Origin: an uncultured Oscillospiraceae bacterium
Lineage (GTDB): Bacteria > Bacillota > Clostridia > Oscillospirales > Oscillospiraceae
DNA length: 60,579 nucleotides
Direction of reading: 5' to 3'
NCBI GenBank assembly: GCA_944385665.1
Contig: CALWYB010000008.1
Coordinates: 1 to 60,579 of the forward strand
The position numbers and the translations under genes were made by a program. Shown here in pieces: positions 31,750 through 40,584 of this stretch (position 1 is the stretch's first letter; each line of letters begins with the position of its first letter). The notes beneath the pieces were generated by a model. It ran no database searches. It was given only the letters and a program-made list of their open reading frames with translations, and was not told where the DNA came from.

Positions 31750-33042
31750 TTGAATAAGTATCAGATTCAGGGCGGTAAGCCCCTTTACGGAACCATCACC
31801 ATCAGCGGCGCCAAAAACGCCGCTGTCGCTATCATCCCCGCTGCCCTGCTGGTGGACGGGGTATGCCGAATCGAGAACATTCCCCAGATCAGCGACGTCA
31901 CGTTGATCCTCCAGATCCTCCAGGAACTGGGCGCCGACGTGCGCACCGTCAACCGCACCACCGTGGACATTGACTGCTCTCATATCCGCAACCGGCAGGT
32001 CCCCTATGAGCTGGCCCGGAAGATCCGCGCCAGCTACTACCTGGTGGGCGCCCTGCTGGGCCGCTTCGGCTGGGCCGAGGTGCCCCTGCCCGGCGGCTGC
32101 GACCTGGGCGGACGGCCCATCGACCAGCACATCAAGGGCTTTGTGGCCATGGGCGCCTCCGTGGACGTGCGCAACGGCCTGATCTGTGCCAAAGTCCCCG
32201 GCGGACGGCTGTCCGGCGGGCAGATCTATCTGGACATGGTGTCCGTGGGCGCCACCATGAACATCATGCTGGCCGGCGTGCTGGCCGACGGCATGACCAT
32301 CATTGAAAACGCCGCCAAGGAGCCCCACATTGTGGACCTGGCCAACTTCCTCAACTCCATGGGCGCCAACATCATGGGCGCCGGCACCGACGTCATCAAG
32401 ATCCGGGGCGTCAAGCGCCTGAAGGGCGGCACCTATTCCATCATTCCCGATCAGATTGAGGCGGGAACCTACATGGCCGCCGTGGCCGCTGCCGGCGGCG
32501 ACGTGCTTATTCAGAACGTCATTCCCAAGCATCTGGACTGCATCACCGCCAAGCTGGTGGAGATGGGGGTGGATGTGGAGGAGCTGGACGATGCGGTGCG
32601 GGTGCGCCGCTTCGGCCCCATCAGCCGCACCAACGTCAAGACCATGCCTTACCCCGGCTTCCCCACGGACATGCAGCCTCAGATCGCTGCGGTGCTCTGT
32701 CTTGCCACCGGCACCAGCGTGCTCACCGAGGGGGTCTGGGACAGCCGCTACCGCTATGTGGACGAGTTCCGCCGCATGGGCGCCCACATCCAGGTGGACG
32801 GCAAGGTGGCCGTCATTGAAGGGGTGCCCAAGCTCACCGGCGCGCCGGTGAATGCCTGCGACCTGCGGGCGGGCGCCGCCATGGTCATCGCCGGTCTGGC
32901 CGCTCAGGGCGTCACCGAGGTGGGCGACATCCACCACATCGAGCGGGGCTACGAGGACCTGGTGGGCAAGCTGTCCGGCGTAGGCGCCGACATCAAGATG
33001 ATCACCGTCCCCGACGAGGACGCCAAGGCCCAGGTGGGCTAA
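31750..33042 (+). CDS. murA: UDP-N-acetylglucosamine 1-carboxyvinyltransferase
   Basis: First committed step of peptidoglycan synthesis: transfers enolpyruvate from PEP to UDP-GlcNAc. The 430-residue protein has NKYQIQGGKPLYGTITISGA at the start, SGAKNAAV, and the active-site C117 in PGGCDLGGRP (fosfomycin target). TTG 31750 gives the family's usual N-terminus; a GTG at 31738 is in frame but abuts GAGAGGG too closely. Cys rather than Asp at 117 predicts fosfomycin sensitivity of the enzyme. Confidence 0.95.
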   Translation: MNKYQIQGGKPLYGTITISGAKNAAVAIIPAALLVDGVCRIENIPQISDVTLILQILQELGADVRTVNRTTVDIDCSHIRNRQVPYELARKIRASYYLVGALLGRFGWAEVPLPGGCDLGGRPIDQHIKGFVAMGASVDVRNGLICAKVPGGRLSGGQIYLDMVSVGATMNIMLAGVLADGMTIIENAAKEPHIVDLANFLNSMGANIMGAGTDVIKIRGVKRLKGGTYSIIPDQIEAGTYMAAVAAAGGDVLIQNVIPKHLDCITAKLVEMGVDVEELDDAVRVRRFGPISRTNVKTMPYPGFPTDMQPQIAAVLCLATGTSVLTEGVWDSRYRYVDEFRRMGAHIQVDGKVAVIEGVPKLTGAPVNACDLRAGAAMVIAGLAAQGVTEVGDIHHIERGYEDLVGKLSGVGADIKMITVPDEDAKAQVG

Positions 33043-33137
33043 ACCGAACCATCCAAAAGCGGGAGCGCGGGTTTGGGGTACTTGTTCCCCTTCCGCCTCC
33101 CCTTTTTGCTGTCTATACCCGGAAAGGAGCCCCTACA

Positions 33138-33962
33138 TTGCTCACCTTTGTCACCCTGGCCAGCGGGTCCAGCGGCAACGCCGCCCTGGTCTCCTGCGGC
33201 CAAACTCATATTCTGCTGGATGCGGGCATCTCCGCCCGGCGCATCACCACCGCCCTGCGGGGCCTGGGGGTGGACCCCCACCAGCTGTCCGGAGTGCTCA
33301 TCACCCACGAGCACAGCGACCACATCTCCGGCCTTGCCACCCTCACCAAGCAGCTGAGCCTTCCGGTGTATGCCACCGCTCCCACCCTGGACGCCCTGGC
33401 GGTGAAGGTCCCGGCCATTGCCCACCACCGGCTGGGCCGCTTTTTCGCGCCGGGGGAGTCCTTTCCCCTGGGGGAGCTGTGGGTGGAGCCCTTCGCCACC
33501 TCCCACGACGCGGTGTGCAGCGTGGGCTACGCCATTACCGGCGGGGACAGCCGAATGGTACTGTGCACCGACCTGGGCTACATATCTCCCGAAGTGGAGA
33601 GGGCGGTGGCCGGCTGCGACCTGCTGGTGTGCGAGGCCAACCACGATGAGGAGTGGGTCCGCACCGGTCCCTACCCCTACTACCTCAAGCAGCGGGTGCT
33701 GGGCCGCCGGGGCCATCTGTCCAACGAGGCCGGGGCTCAGCTGGCTCTGCTGGCTGCACAGAACGGCGCCCGCACCATCCTCCTGGCCCATCTGTCCGCG
33801 GAGAACAACACCCCCGCCCACGCCCTGGAGGTAGTGGGCCGCACCCTGCGCCAGGCGGGCTTTGAGGATACGGTGACCCTGGAGGCCGCCCCCCGGAAGG
33901 AGCCGGGCCGGGTATATCATCTGTCCCGTGAAGGAATTCGACAGGAGGCCGCCGTATGCTGA
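33138..33962 (+). CDS. MBL-fold metallo-hydrolase, WalJ/YycJ-like
   Basis: A 274-residue beta-lactamase-fold hydrolase. The N-terminus TLASGSSGNAALVS and the metal motif THEHSDHISGL are characteristic of YycJ/WalJ, implicated in coordinating cell wall metabolism and DNA replication or repair. Further metal ligands are in TSHDAVCSVGYAI and LCTDLGYIS. TTG start follows AAAGGAG. It overlaps rlmH by 7 bases; yycJ-rlmH linkage is common in Firmicutes. Confidence 0.88.
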   Translation: MLTFVTLASGSSGNAALVSCGQTHILLDAGISARRITTALRGLGVDPHQLSGVLITHEHSDHISGLATLTKQLSLPVYATAPTLDALAVKVPAIAHHRLGRFFAPGESFPLGELWVEPFATSHDAVCSVGYAITGGDSRMVLCTDLGYISPEVERAVAGCDLLVCEANHDEEWVRTGPYPYYLKQRVLGRRGHLSNEAGAQLALLAAQNGARTILLAHLSAENNTPAHALEVVGRTLRQAGFEDTVTLEAAPRKEPGRVYHLSREGIRQEAAVC

Positions 33963-34438
33963 GCGTCCATCTCATCTGCGTGGGAAAATTGAAGGAGAAG
34001 TTTTATCTGGAGGCCTGCAAGGAGTACGAGAAGCGGCTGGGGGGCTACTGCAAGCTCACTCTCACCGAGCTGCCCGAGGAGAAGCTGCCCCCAAACCCCA
34101 CCCAGGGCCAGATCGACCAGGCTCTCTCCAAGGAGGCCGACGCCATCCGGGCAAAACTCCCCCCCAGCGCCAGTCTGGTGGCCCTTTGCGTGGAGGGGAA
34201 ACTGCGCTCCAGCGAGGAGCTGGCCAAGCTCATTGGGGACTGGCAGCAGTCCTCAGCCAAGCATCTGGTCTTTCTCATCGGCGGCTCCTACGGCCTGCAC
34301 CCCTCCATCAAGCAGCAGGCTTGGCTCAAGCTCTCCATGTCCCCCATGACCTTCCCCCACCACCTGGCACGGGTGATGCTTCTGGAGCAGGTCTACCGGG
34401 CCTTTAAGATCAATGAGGGCTCCAGCTACCATAAGTAA
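33956..34438 (+). CDS. rlmH: 23S rRNA (pseudouridine1915-N3)-methyltransferase
   Basis: SPOUT-class methyltransferase of 160 residues acting on helix 69 of 23S rRNA. Typical text is present: LSVHLICVGKLKEKFYLEAC at the N-terminus, FLIGGSYGL (SAM knot) near residue 105, and the C-terminal MTFPHHLARVMLLEQVYRA with the terminal YHK. Overlaps the upstream gene. Confidence 0.96.
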   Translation: MLSVHLICVGKLKEKFYLEACKEYEKRLGGYCKLTLTELPEEKLPPNPTQGQIDQALSKEADAIRAKLPPSASLVALCVEGKLRSSEELAKLIGDWQQSSAKHLVFLIGGSYGLHPSIKQQAWLKLSMSPMTFPHHLARVMLLEQVYRAFKINEGSSYHK

Positions 34439-34466
34439 ACTTCCATCTTTTTCCGTAAATTTGACG

Positions 34467-34533
34467 AAACTCCGCTGGAAATTTGCGCCTATGTGTGGTA
34501 CACTTACCACAACAGCCAATCCCAGCGGAGTTT
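34467..34533 (+). other. Structured leader / long inverted repeat between rlmH and pgcA
   Basis: AAACTCCGCTGG (34467-34478) is complementary to CCAGCGGAGTTT (34522-34533). The 43-base loop holds an inner hairpin GTGGT (34495-34499) with ACCAC (34506-34510). It ends 27 bases before the phosphoglucomutase ATG and is followed by TTCATATTT. It may terminate rlmH or modulate pgcA. Confidence 0.5.
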
Positions 34534-34560
34534 TCATATTTAATAGGAGGTTATGTACCT

Positions 34561-36288
34561 ATGTCTTATCAGGAGAATTATGAGAAATGGCTCAACAGCC
34601 CCGCTCTGTCCGCCGAAGAGAAGGCGGAGCTGGAGGCGATCAAGGGGGATGAGAAGGAGATCGAGTCCCGCTTTTTTGACCAGCTGTCCTTCGGTACCGC
34701 CGGTCTCCGGGGCACCATGGGCGTGGGTCTGTACCGCATGAATGTGCACGTCATCCGCCACGCCACCCAGGCCTTTGCCCAGGTCATCCTGGCGGAGGGC
34801 CCCGAGGCGGTGCAGCGGGGCGTAGCCGTGTGCTTTGACTGCCGCAACAACTCCGATACCTTTGCCCGGGAGGCCGCCTGCGTCATGGCGGGCAACGGCA
34901 TTCCCGTGCGCCTCTTCGAGTCTCTGCGCCCCACCCCTGAGCTGAGCTTTGCCGTCCGGGAGTACCACTGCATTGCCGGCATCAACGTCACCGCCAGCCA
35001 CAACCCCAAGGAGTACAACGGCTACAAGGTGTACTGGGAGGACGGCGCCCAGCTGCCCCCCAAGCACGCCGACGAGGTGGCCAAGAAGATGAAGGAGCTG
35101 GACGTATTTGACTGCGTCAAGACCATGGACTATGACCAGGCCGTCGCCCAGGGCAAGATCACCATTATGGGCCAGGAGACCGACGAGAAGTTCCTGGCCA
35201 ACGTGATGGAGCAGGTCAACGACAAGGCCGTGGTGGAGAAGATGGCCGACACCTTCAAGATGGTGTACACCCCCTTCCACGGCACCGGCTACAAGCTCAT
35301 CCCCGAGGCTCTCAAGCGTCTGGGCCTCAAGCACGTCATCTGCGTGCCCGAGCAGATGGTCATTGACGGCAACTTCCCCACCGTGGTCTCCCCCAACCCC
35401 GAGAACCCCGAGGGCTTCTATCTGGCGGTGGATCTGGCCAAGAAGGAGGGCGCCGACTTCATCCTGGGCTCCGACCCCGACGCGGACCGCGTGGGTATCA
35501 TGGTCAACACCGGCAACGGAGAGTTCAAGGTCATCTCCGGCAACCAGACCGGCGTGCTGCTGCTGGACTACCTCATCGGGGCCAAGCGCCGCACCGGCAA
35601 GATGCCCGAGAAGCCCGTGGCGCTGAAGACCATCGTCACCACCGAGATGGCCCGCAAGGTGGCCGAGGTCAACGGCCTGCAGTGCTACGACACCTTTACC
35701 GGCTTTAAGTTCCTGGCCCAGAAGAAGGACCAGCTGGAGGAGAGCGGCGAGGGCAAGGTCATCTTCTCCTACGAGGAGAGCTACGGCTACATGCTGGGCG
35801 ACTACGTCCGGGACAAGGACGCCGTCTCCGCCAGCGTGGAGCTCTCCGAGATGGCCGCCTGGTACGCCAGCCAGGGTATGACCCTGTACGACGCCCTCCA
35901 GGCCCTGTTCGAGAAGTACGGTTACTACGGCGAGAAGACCATGAACCTGGTCATGCCCGGCCTGGACGGTCTGAAGAAGATGGCCGACCTGATGGCGGGC
36001 CTGCGGGAGAAGCCTCCGGTGGAGATCGCCGGTGTGGCCGTCAAGGAGCAGAAGGACTACCAGGACGGCAGCGTGGTCAACGTGGCCGACGGCTGCAAGA
36101 GCACCATGGAGCTCTCCGGCTCCAACGTGCTGCGCTACGAGATGGCCGACGGCACCAGCCTGATCGTCCGCCCCTCCGGCACCGAGCCCAAGGTCAAGGT
36201 CTATATCCTGGCCAACGGCGGCAGCAAGGCCGAATGCGACGAGAAGGTGGCCAAGTACGCCGCCTGGGCGGAGTCTCTGAAAGGCTAA
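34561..36288 (+). CDS. pgcA: Phosphoglucomutase / phosphomannomutase family phosphosugar mutase
   Basis: A 575-residue alpha-D-phosphohexomutase. N-terminal SFGTAGLRGTMGVG, active-site serine loop NVTASHNPKEYNG, metal-binding loop SDPDADRVG, sugar-binding EESYG and phosphate-binding RPSGTEPKVK are all present. It probably interconverts glucose-6-P and glucose-1-P for glycogen and cell envelope precursors. AGGAGG precedes ATG 34561. Immediately 3' lies the second copy of the two-hairpin repeat. Confidence 0.93.
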   Translation: MSYQENYEKWLNSPALSAEEKAELEAIKGDEKEIESRFFDQLSFGTAGLRGTMGVGLYRMNVHVIRHATQAFAQVILAEGPEAVQRGVAVCFDCRNNSDTFAREAACVMAGNGIPVRLFESLRPTPELSFAVREYHCIAGINVTASHNPKEYNGYKVYWEDGAQLPPKHADEVAKKMKELDVFDCVKTMDYDQAVAQGKITIMGQETDEKFLANVMEQVNDKAVVEKMADTFKMVYTPFHGTGYKLIPEALKRLGLKHVICVPEQMVIDGNFPTVVSPNPENPEGFYLAVDLAKKEGADFILGSDPDADRVGIMVNTGNGEFKVISGNQTGVLLLDYLIGAKRRTGKMPEKPVALKTIVTTEMARKVAEVNGLQCYDTFTGFKFLAQKKDQLEESGEGKVIFSYEESYGYMLGDYVRDKDAVSASVELSEMAAWYASQGMTLYDALQALFEKYGYYGEKTMNLVMPGLDGLKKMADLMAGLREKPPVEIAGVAVKEQKDYQDGSVVNVADGCKSTMELSGSNVLRYEMADGTSLIVRPSGTEPKVKVYILANGGSKAECDEKVAKYAAWAESLKG

Positions 36289-36345
36289 CCTACTTTTTTC
36301 GAGAAAAAAGTAGGCAAAAAAGCTTCCTGCAAAGCTCCGCTTTGC
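36289..36345 (+). repeat. Two-hairpin dispersed repeat, copy 2
   Basis: Hairpin one: CCTACTTTTTTC (36289-36300) with GAAAAAAGTAGG (36303-36314). Linker GCAAAAAAGCTTC. Hairpin two: GCAAAGC (36329-36335), loop TCC, GCTTTGC (36339-36345). Compared with copy 1 the second stem differs by paired, compensatory changes. It starts directly after the pgcA stop codon. Confidence 0.85.
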
Positions 36346-36371
36346 TTCTGCGCCCGTTCTGAAACAACATA

Positions 36372-36408
36372 CGAGGGAGTGACCCATCCGGTCGCTCCCT
36401 CGTTTTTT
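36372..36408 (+). terminator. Rho-independent terminator after pgcA
   Basis: CGAGGGAGTGACC (36372-36384) pairs with GGTCGCTCCCTCG (36390-36402), one G-T wobble, followed by six T. Confidence 0.9.
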
Positions 36409-36729
36409 GTTGATTGATGTTTGTCAGCCGTCCATCTGCCCAGCTGCCCTGGTTATGCCGGGGCAGGCGGTGTGATTTCAGCGCGGCATCTTCCAAGTTT
36501 CCGTCCAGGCAGGCCCCAGTGGGCCTGGGCAAGAAGGGAAAACCGCTCAGATTTTGCCCGCCGGAAAGTCACTGACAAACTACCAGGCAGGCATCCCTCG
36601 TAAACGGGGCTTGGGGGTAAGCCGCCTATGAGCGCTGCCGCAGGCCAGGTGCTCATCGAAGGCATCCCCCGGCGATTCTTTGGTGACTTTCTGATCGCTC
36701 AGAAAGTCACACCCCGTCTCTTAAAAAAC
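36409..36729. other. Intergenic stretch without a supported gene
   Basis: About 320 bases between the pgcA terminator and the amidohydrolase. Frames here are short, lack ribosome sites and have no recognisable product. It holds the perfect palindrome GTGACTTTCTGA-TCGC-TCAGAAAGTCAC (given as two arms, 36683-36694 and 36699-36710) and several CAGGCAGGC words. It looks like repeat-derived sequence. Confidence 0.6.
36683..36710. repeat. Perfect 12-bp-arm palindrome
   Basis: GTGACTTTCTGA (36683-36694) and TCAGAAAGTCAC (36699-36710), loop TCGC. It lies 20 bases 3' of the minus-strand amidohydrolase stop. No U-tract follows on the minus strand, so it resembles an intergenic repeat more than a terminator. 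Confidence 0.65.
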
Positions 36730-37920
36730 TTATTTCCCCAAATAATCCAATGCAAACTGCACCAGCACCGGGGCGGCGTACTTCAGGGCCGAATCGGGGA
36801 AGATGTTCTCCGCCACGTGGATTCCCAGTCCGCTGTTGGGACAGGCGGGATCGTGGGTGCCCACCGAGAACTGGACGCCCCGGCCATTGCACGCCTCCAT
36901 CCACACCGAGAAGTCGTCCGAGCCCATGGAGGGTTCCGGCAGCCAGTAGAGGTGCTCCTTGCCCAGGCTCTCCTCCACCGCCCGGGCCACTCCGTCGGCG
37001 ATCTCCGGGTCGCTGATGATGGAGGGAATGCCCACATCCCGCTTCACTTCGCCCTGGGCGCCCAGGGAGGAACAGCAGTCCTGGGTGATCCGCCGGATCT
37101 GCTCCAGCATCTTCTGCCGCTGCTGAGGTTCAAAGGCCCGCATGGAGCCCCGCATGGTCACCTGGTCGGGGATGATGTTGGGGGCTGTACCTCCCTGGAT
37201 CTCTCCCACCGTCAGTACGGCCGGATAGAGGGGGCAGTTAAAGCGGCTGACCACCGTCTGGAGCTGGGTAATGAGGTAGGCACTCACTACCACCGGGTCC
37301 ACACACCGATACGGATAGGCCCCGTGGCCTCCCTGGCCGGTGATAGTCCAGGTGAAGATATCAAAGCTGGCATTGCTGGGGCCCCGGCGCACACCGATCT
37401 TGCCCAGCTCCAGCAGAGGGGCGCAGTGGAAACCCACCACCGCCTGAGGCTGGCAGTTTTGCAAAGCGCCCGCCTCCAGCATCTTATAGGCCCCGCTGCC
37501 CACCTCCTCGGCGCACTGGAAGATGAGCTTTACGCTGCCGTGGAGCTTGTCCCGCTGCCCCAGCAGGGACCGGGCGGCATACAGCAGGGCGGTGGTGTGG
37601 ATATCGTGGCCGCAGGCGTGACTCACTCCTGCCTGCCGGGAGGCAAATTCCAGGCCGGTGTTCTCCTGGATGGGCAGAGCGTCTATATCCTCCCGCAGCA
37701 CCAGCATGGGGCCGGGGTGGGCTCCCTCGATGACCGCTGACACGCCGGTCTCCAAGCCGGGCAGCTCTTCTACCCGGATGCCCCAGTCGGTCAGGGTCTC
37801 TTTTAAAAAACGGGTGGTCTCCCGCTCCTCATAGGGCAATTCCGGACTGCCATGGAGCCGGTGGCGCGTCTCCACCTGCTCCTCATACCAGCCGTCCAGC
37901 TGCTCCTTCCAGTGTTCCAT
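36730..37920 (-). CDS. M20 family amidohydrolase (N-acyl-amino-acid hydrolase / aminoacylase type)
   Basis: A 396-residue di-metal peptidase-family enzyme. Metal ligands are seen in HACGHDIHTTALLYAA, QCAEEVGSGAYKM and VVGFHCAPLL; RHRLHGSPELPYEE at the N-terminus matches the RHxLHxxPE motif of the M20D amidohydrolases that act on N-acyl amino acids, indole-acetyl amino acids or hippurate. The substrate cannot be fixed. ATG 37920 is preferred; in-frame ATGs lie further upstream at the promoter. It has its own promoter. Confidence 0.88.
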   Translation of the reverse strand: MEHWKEQLDGWYEEQVETRHRLHGSPELPYEERETTRFLKETLTDWGIRVEELPGLETGVSAVIEGAHPGPMLVLREDIDALPIQENTGLEFASRQAGVSHACGHDIHTTALLYAARSLLGQRDKLHGSVKLIFQCAEEVGSGAYKMLEAGALQNCQPQAVVGFHCAPLLELGKIGVRRGPSNASFDIFTWTITGQGGHGAYPYRCVDPVVVSAYLITQLQTVVSRFNCPLYPAVLTVGEIQGGTAPNIIPDQVTMRGSMRAFEPQQRQKMLEQIRRITQDCCSSLGAQGEVKRDVGIPSIISDPEIADGVARAVEESLGKEHLYWLPEPSMGSDDFSVWMEACNGRGVQFSVGTHDPACPNSGLGIHVAENIFPDSALKYAAPVLVQFALDYLGK

Positions 37921-37953
37921 GTCCTTCATCCTTTCCCAAACAAGTCTCATCCC

Positions 37954-37982
37954 ATCATGGCCCATCCCGCCGGTTCTGTCAA
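37954..37982 (-). promoter_or_regulatory. Promoter of the amidohydrolase gene
   Basis: Perfect TTGACA (37982-37977), 17-bp spacer, CATGAT (37959-37954), 34 bp before the chosen ATG on the minus strand. Confidence 0.6.
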
Positions 37983-37990
37983 CCCTAAAG

Positions 37991-38027
37991 AAAACGGCCC
38001 GGCGGAGAAGAAGCTCTTCTCCGTCGG
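37991..38027 (-). terminator. Terminator of the first LCP gene
   Basis: CCGGCGGAGAAG (37999-38010) pairs with CTTCTCCGTCGG (38015-38026, one wobble); on the minus strand the stem is followed by GGGCCGTTTTCTTT. Confidence 0.7.
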
Positions 38028-38045
38028 ACCAGGATGCGGTTGGGA

Positions 38046-39179
38046 TCAATACTTGAAATAGTAGCGCTCCGCCCGGGGCAGGTTCATGTCCTTGAGAGTC
38101 AGCGCCCGGGTGTAGGGGTTCACCAGCTCATTGACCAGCTTTACGGTGGAATCCTGGTTGAGCTCCATACACCAGGCGGAGGCCCGGTAGTAGGCGTCGC
38201 CCCGGCCCTCCAGGGTGGCGGAGCTGACGGCGTTCTTGGTGTCCAGCTTGACGCCCTGGGTGGCAAAGTAGATCATGTCCTTCATGCCCATGTCGGTTTT
38301 CACGTAGGTGTTGAAGATGTTCAGGAAGGACTGCACCTTGGTGATGCTGTTCCAGGAGATCACCTTGTTGGCTAGCCCGGTGAGCACCTGCTGTTGTAAT
38401 TTGGTGCGGTCCAGGTCGCTGTAATTGGCGTTGACGCTGGACTTGTTGTCGTGGCGGTAGCGCACCGCCTCCATGGCTGCCTGGCCGTCCAGGTGCTGAG
38501 GGCCTTTCTTGAAGTGGATGTGCAGGTTCTGGTAGGGGTCGTCGTAGTTCATGTCCACCGGGATGTCCACGTCCACGCCCCCCAGCTCGTCCACCAGCGC
38601 CACAAAGCCCTGGAGGTTGATGTGGAAGTAGTAGTCGATGGGCACGCCCAGGGTCTTGGTGATCTCCTCCGCCAGCAGCTCGGGTCCGCCGTGGCCCAGG
38701 GCGGCGTTGATCTTGCCGTTGCGGCTCCAGTCCCGGTCCACCATGGTATCCCGGGGCACGGACAGCACGCCCACCTTCTGGTTTTTGGTGTCGTAGCTGG
38801 CCACGATGATGGTGTCGGCGTTGCCGCCGCCCTTATCGCTGCCCAGCAGCAGGAAGTTGTAGACCCCTTCCTTCCGCTTGAGAGCGGAGGCCGCGATCTC
38901 GGGAGCCGTCCCCTCGTCCTGGGCCTGCTCCGCTTTGTCTGTCTGCTGGGTTTTCCCGGTCACCGGGGCGGTGGCCTGCGTTTTTGCTTCCTTCACCGGC
39001 GGAGGCGTGATGAAAAAGGTTCCGGCGGCGTAGGCGCCTACCACCAGGACCGCCAGTACGGCCACAAAGGTGTAGAGGGCCCAAATGGCACCGCGGCGGC
39101 GGCGCTTATAAGGTTTGACCGGCTGCTGCCGGCGGCCGCCGGAGGATGGCCGGCGGTTAGGTGTCTGAATCTGAGCCAG
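38046..39179 (-). CDS. LytR-CpsA-Psr (LCP) family cell wall polymer ligase, copy A
   Basis: Attaches teichoic acid or capsule type polymers from lipid carriers to peptidoglycan. A basic cytoplasmic stretch (KRRRRG) precedes one membrane helix; the extracellular LCP domain shows LLGSDKGGGNADTIIV, SVPRDTMVDRD, YYFHINLQGFVALVDELGGV and RYRHDN. The frame extends to a TTG at 39194, but the only ribosome site, GGAGGG at 39192-39187, lies inside it and points to CTG at 39179 (7-base spacing), giving about 377 residues. Its paralog is the next gene upstream. Confidence 0.9.
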   Translation of the reverse strand: MAQIQTPNRRPSSGGRRQQPVKPYKRRRRGAIWALYTFVAVLAVLVVGAYAAGTFFITPPPVKEAKTQATAPVTGKTQQTDKAEQAQDEGTAPEIAASALKRKEGVYNFLLLGSDKGGGNADTIIVASYDTKNQKVGVLSVPRDTMVDRDWSRNGKINAALGHGGPELLAEEITKTLGVPIDYYFHINLQGFVALVDELGGVDVDIPVDMNYDDPYQNLHIHFKKGPQHLDGQAAMEAVRYRHDNKSSVNANYSDLDRTKLQQQVLTGLANKVISWNSITKVQSFLNIFNTYVKTDMGMKDMIYFATQGVKLDTKNAVSSATLEGRGDAYYRASAWCMELNQDSTVKLVNELVNPYTRALTLKDMNLPRAERYYFKY

Positions 39180-39214
39180 GGGGGCTCCCTCCAATCTTGT
39201 TTAAGATGTGCCCC

Positions 39215-39243
39215 AGTATATCGGATTCCCCATCCTTCGACAA
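39215..39243 (-). promoter_or_regulatory. Promoter of LCP copy A
   Basis: TTGTCG (39243-39238), 17-bp spacer, TATACT (39220-39215) on the minus strand, 36 bp from the proposed start. Confidence 0.7.
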
Positions 39244-39349
39244 GGCTTCTAAAGGTTGTTTTATAATTTTTTAAGAAAGTGTGCAGACAGTGCTTCTCCC
39301 CTTCCAGTTCCTTACGGTTTCTTCAGAAAGGCCCCTTAAAAATCCAGGA

Positions 39350-39385
39350 AAACCGGCCCCGCGGCAAATGCCGCAGGGCCGGTTT
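39350..39385 (-). terminator. Terminator of LCP copy B
   Basis: AAACCGGCCC and GGGCCGGTTT form the outer stem, with inner GCGGC / GCCGC around AAAT; on the minus strand TTTTCC follows. It lies 13 bases after the stop. Confidence 0.75.
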
Positions 39386-39397
39386 GATCTTCCTTAT

Positions 39398-40537
39398 TTA
39401 GTCAATGACGACGCCGTTCCAGAAGTACTCCGGCTCCGGCAGGTCCAGGTCGTCCGCCGTCAGAGCCCGGGTGTAGGGATTGATGAGGGAGTTGATGGTG
39501 GGCAGGATGTCCTCCGCCTCATAGACGAAGCAGTATTTATAGCCGTTGACCACGCCCTCGCCCCGGCCCTCCAGGTTGCCCTGCTCAATGGCGGTGGACA
39601 CGTCCAACTCCATGGCCTTGGTGGCAAAGTAGAGCATGTCCTGCATGCTCAGATCGGTGTCGATGTAGGTGTTGAACAGCTCCAGGAAGGAGGTCACCTT
39701 GGGGATGGAGTTCCAGGAGATCACCTTCTTGGCCAGCTCCACCAGCAGCTGGCGCTGGAACTGGCCCCGCTGCACGTCGCTGTACCACTGGTTGGCCTCA
39801 TAATTGGGGCTGTCGCTGTTGTCATGGCGGTACCGTACCGCCCCCATGGCCTCCTGGCCGTCCAGATGCTGCATGCCCGCGCTCAGATGGATGTGCAGGT
39901 TCTGATAGGGGTCGTCGTAGTTCATGTCCAGAGGGACCTCAATGTCCACCCCGTCCAGTTCGTCCACCAGGGCGATAAAACCCTGCAGGTCCACATGGAT
40001 ATAGTAGTCGATGGGGATGCCGAAGGTGTTTTTGATCTCCTGCTTGAGCACCTCCGGGCCGGCCTTGCTGTTGTGGAAGGCGGCGTTGATCTTGGGCATC
40101 TTGCTCCAGTCCCGCTTCACCGCCGTATCCCGGGGGATGGACACCATACCGATCTTCTGGTTCACCGTGTCGTAGCTGACTACGATCAGCGTATCCGTGT
40201 TGCTGCTGTCCACGTCCTTGCCCAGCAGAAGGAAGTTATAGACGCCGTCCTTCCGGATCAGGGCGTTGGGGTCCTGCGGATCCTGGGAGCCGTCCTCCAC
40301 CACCGGCGTGGCGTCCAGATCGGACTGGGTCCCGGGAATATCCGGCGCTTGAATGAAAAAGTGCCCTGCGGCGTACACACCCACAATGAGGGCGGACAGC
40401 ACCACCAGGATACCGTATAAGGTCCAGCCGATGCCCCGGCGGCGGCGTTTTTTCGGTGCCGGGGCGACCCGGCGTCCTGCCTGCCGGCGGCCGGCGGTGG
40501 AATTGGAACGGGGGCGGGGGGTTGGTGTTTGCTCCAT
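39398..40537 (-). CDS. LytR-CpsA-Psr (LCP) family cell wall polymer ligase, copy B
   Basis: A 379-residue paralog of the downstream LCP gene with the same layout: basic N-terminus (KKRRRRG), one membrane helix, then LLGKDVDSSNTDTLIV, SIPRDTAVKRDWS, YYIHVDLQGFIALVDELDGV and RYRHDN. Both enzymes also share the C-terminal NPYTRALT text, so they arose by tandem duplication. ATG 40537 follows GGGAGAG. Separate promoter and terminator mean the two are independently controlled. Confidence 0.93.
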   Translation of the reverse strand: MEQTPTPRPRSNSTAGRRQAGRRVAPAPKKRRRRGIGWTLYGILVVLSALIVGVYAAGHFFIQAPDIPGTQSDLDATPVVEDGSQDPQDPNALIRKDGVYNFLLLGKDVDSSNTDTLIVVSYDTVNQKIGMVSIPRDTAVKRDWSKMPKINAAFHNSKAGPEVLKQEIKNTFGIPIDYYIHVDLQGFIALVDELDGVDIEVPLDMNYDDPYQNLHIHLSAGMQHLDGQEAMGAVRYRHDNSDSPNYEANQWYSDVQRGQFQRQLLVELAKKVISWNSIPKVTSFLELFNTYIDTDLSMQDMLYFATKAMELDVSTAIEQGNLEGRGEGVVNGYKYCFVYEAEDILPTINSLINPYTRALTADDLDLPEPEYFWNGVVID

Positions 40538-40584
40538 GGCGGCTCTCTCCCATTCTTATGTCATTCTTATGTAAATCTTTTTTT

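Noticed and set aside
34540..36387. 615-codon minus-strand frame opposite the phosphoglucomutase gene
   Set aside because: Its start lies in the terminator and repeat region and the product is low-complexity; the plus strand is clearly pgcA.
36409..36729. Short frames in the intergenic block as small genes
   Set aside because: They run through palindromes and repeat words, lack ribosome sites and resemble no protein family.
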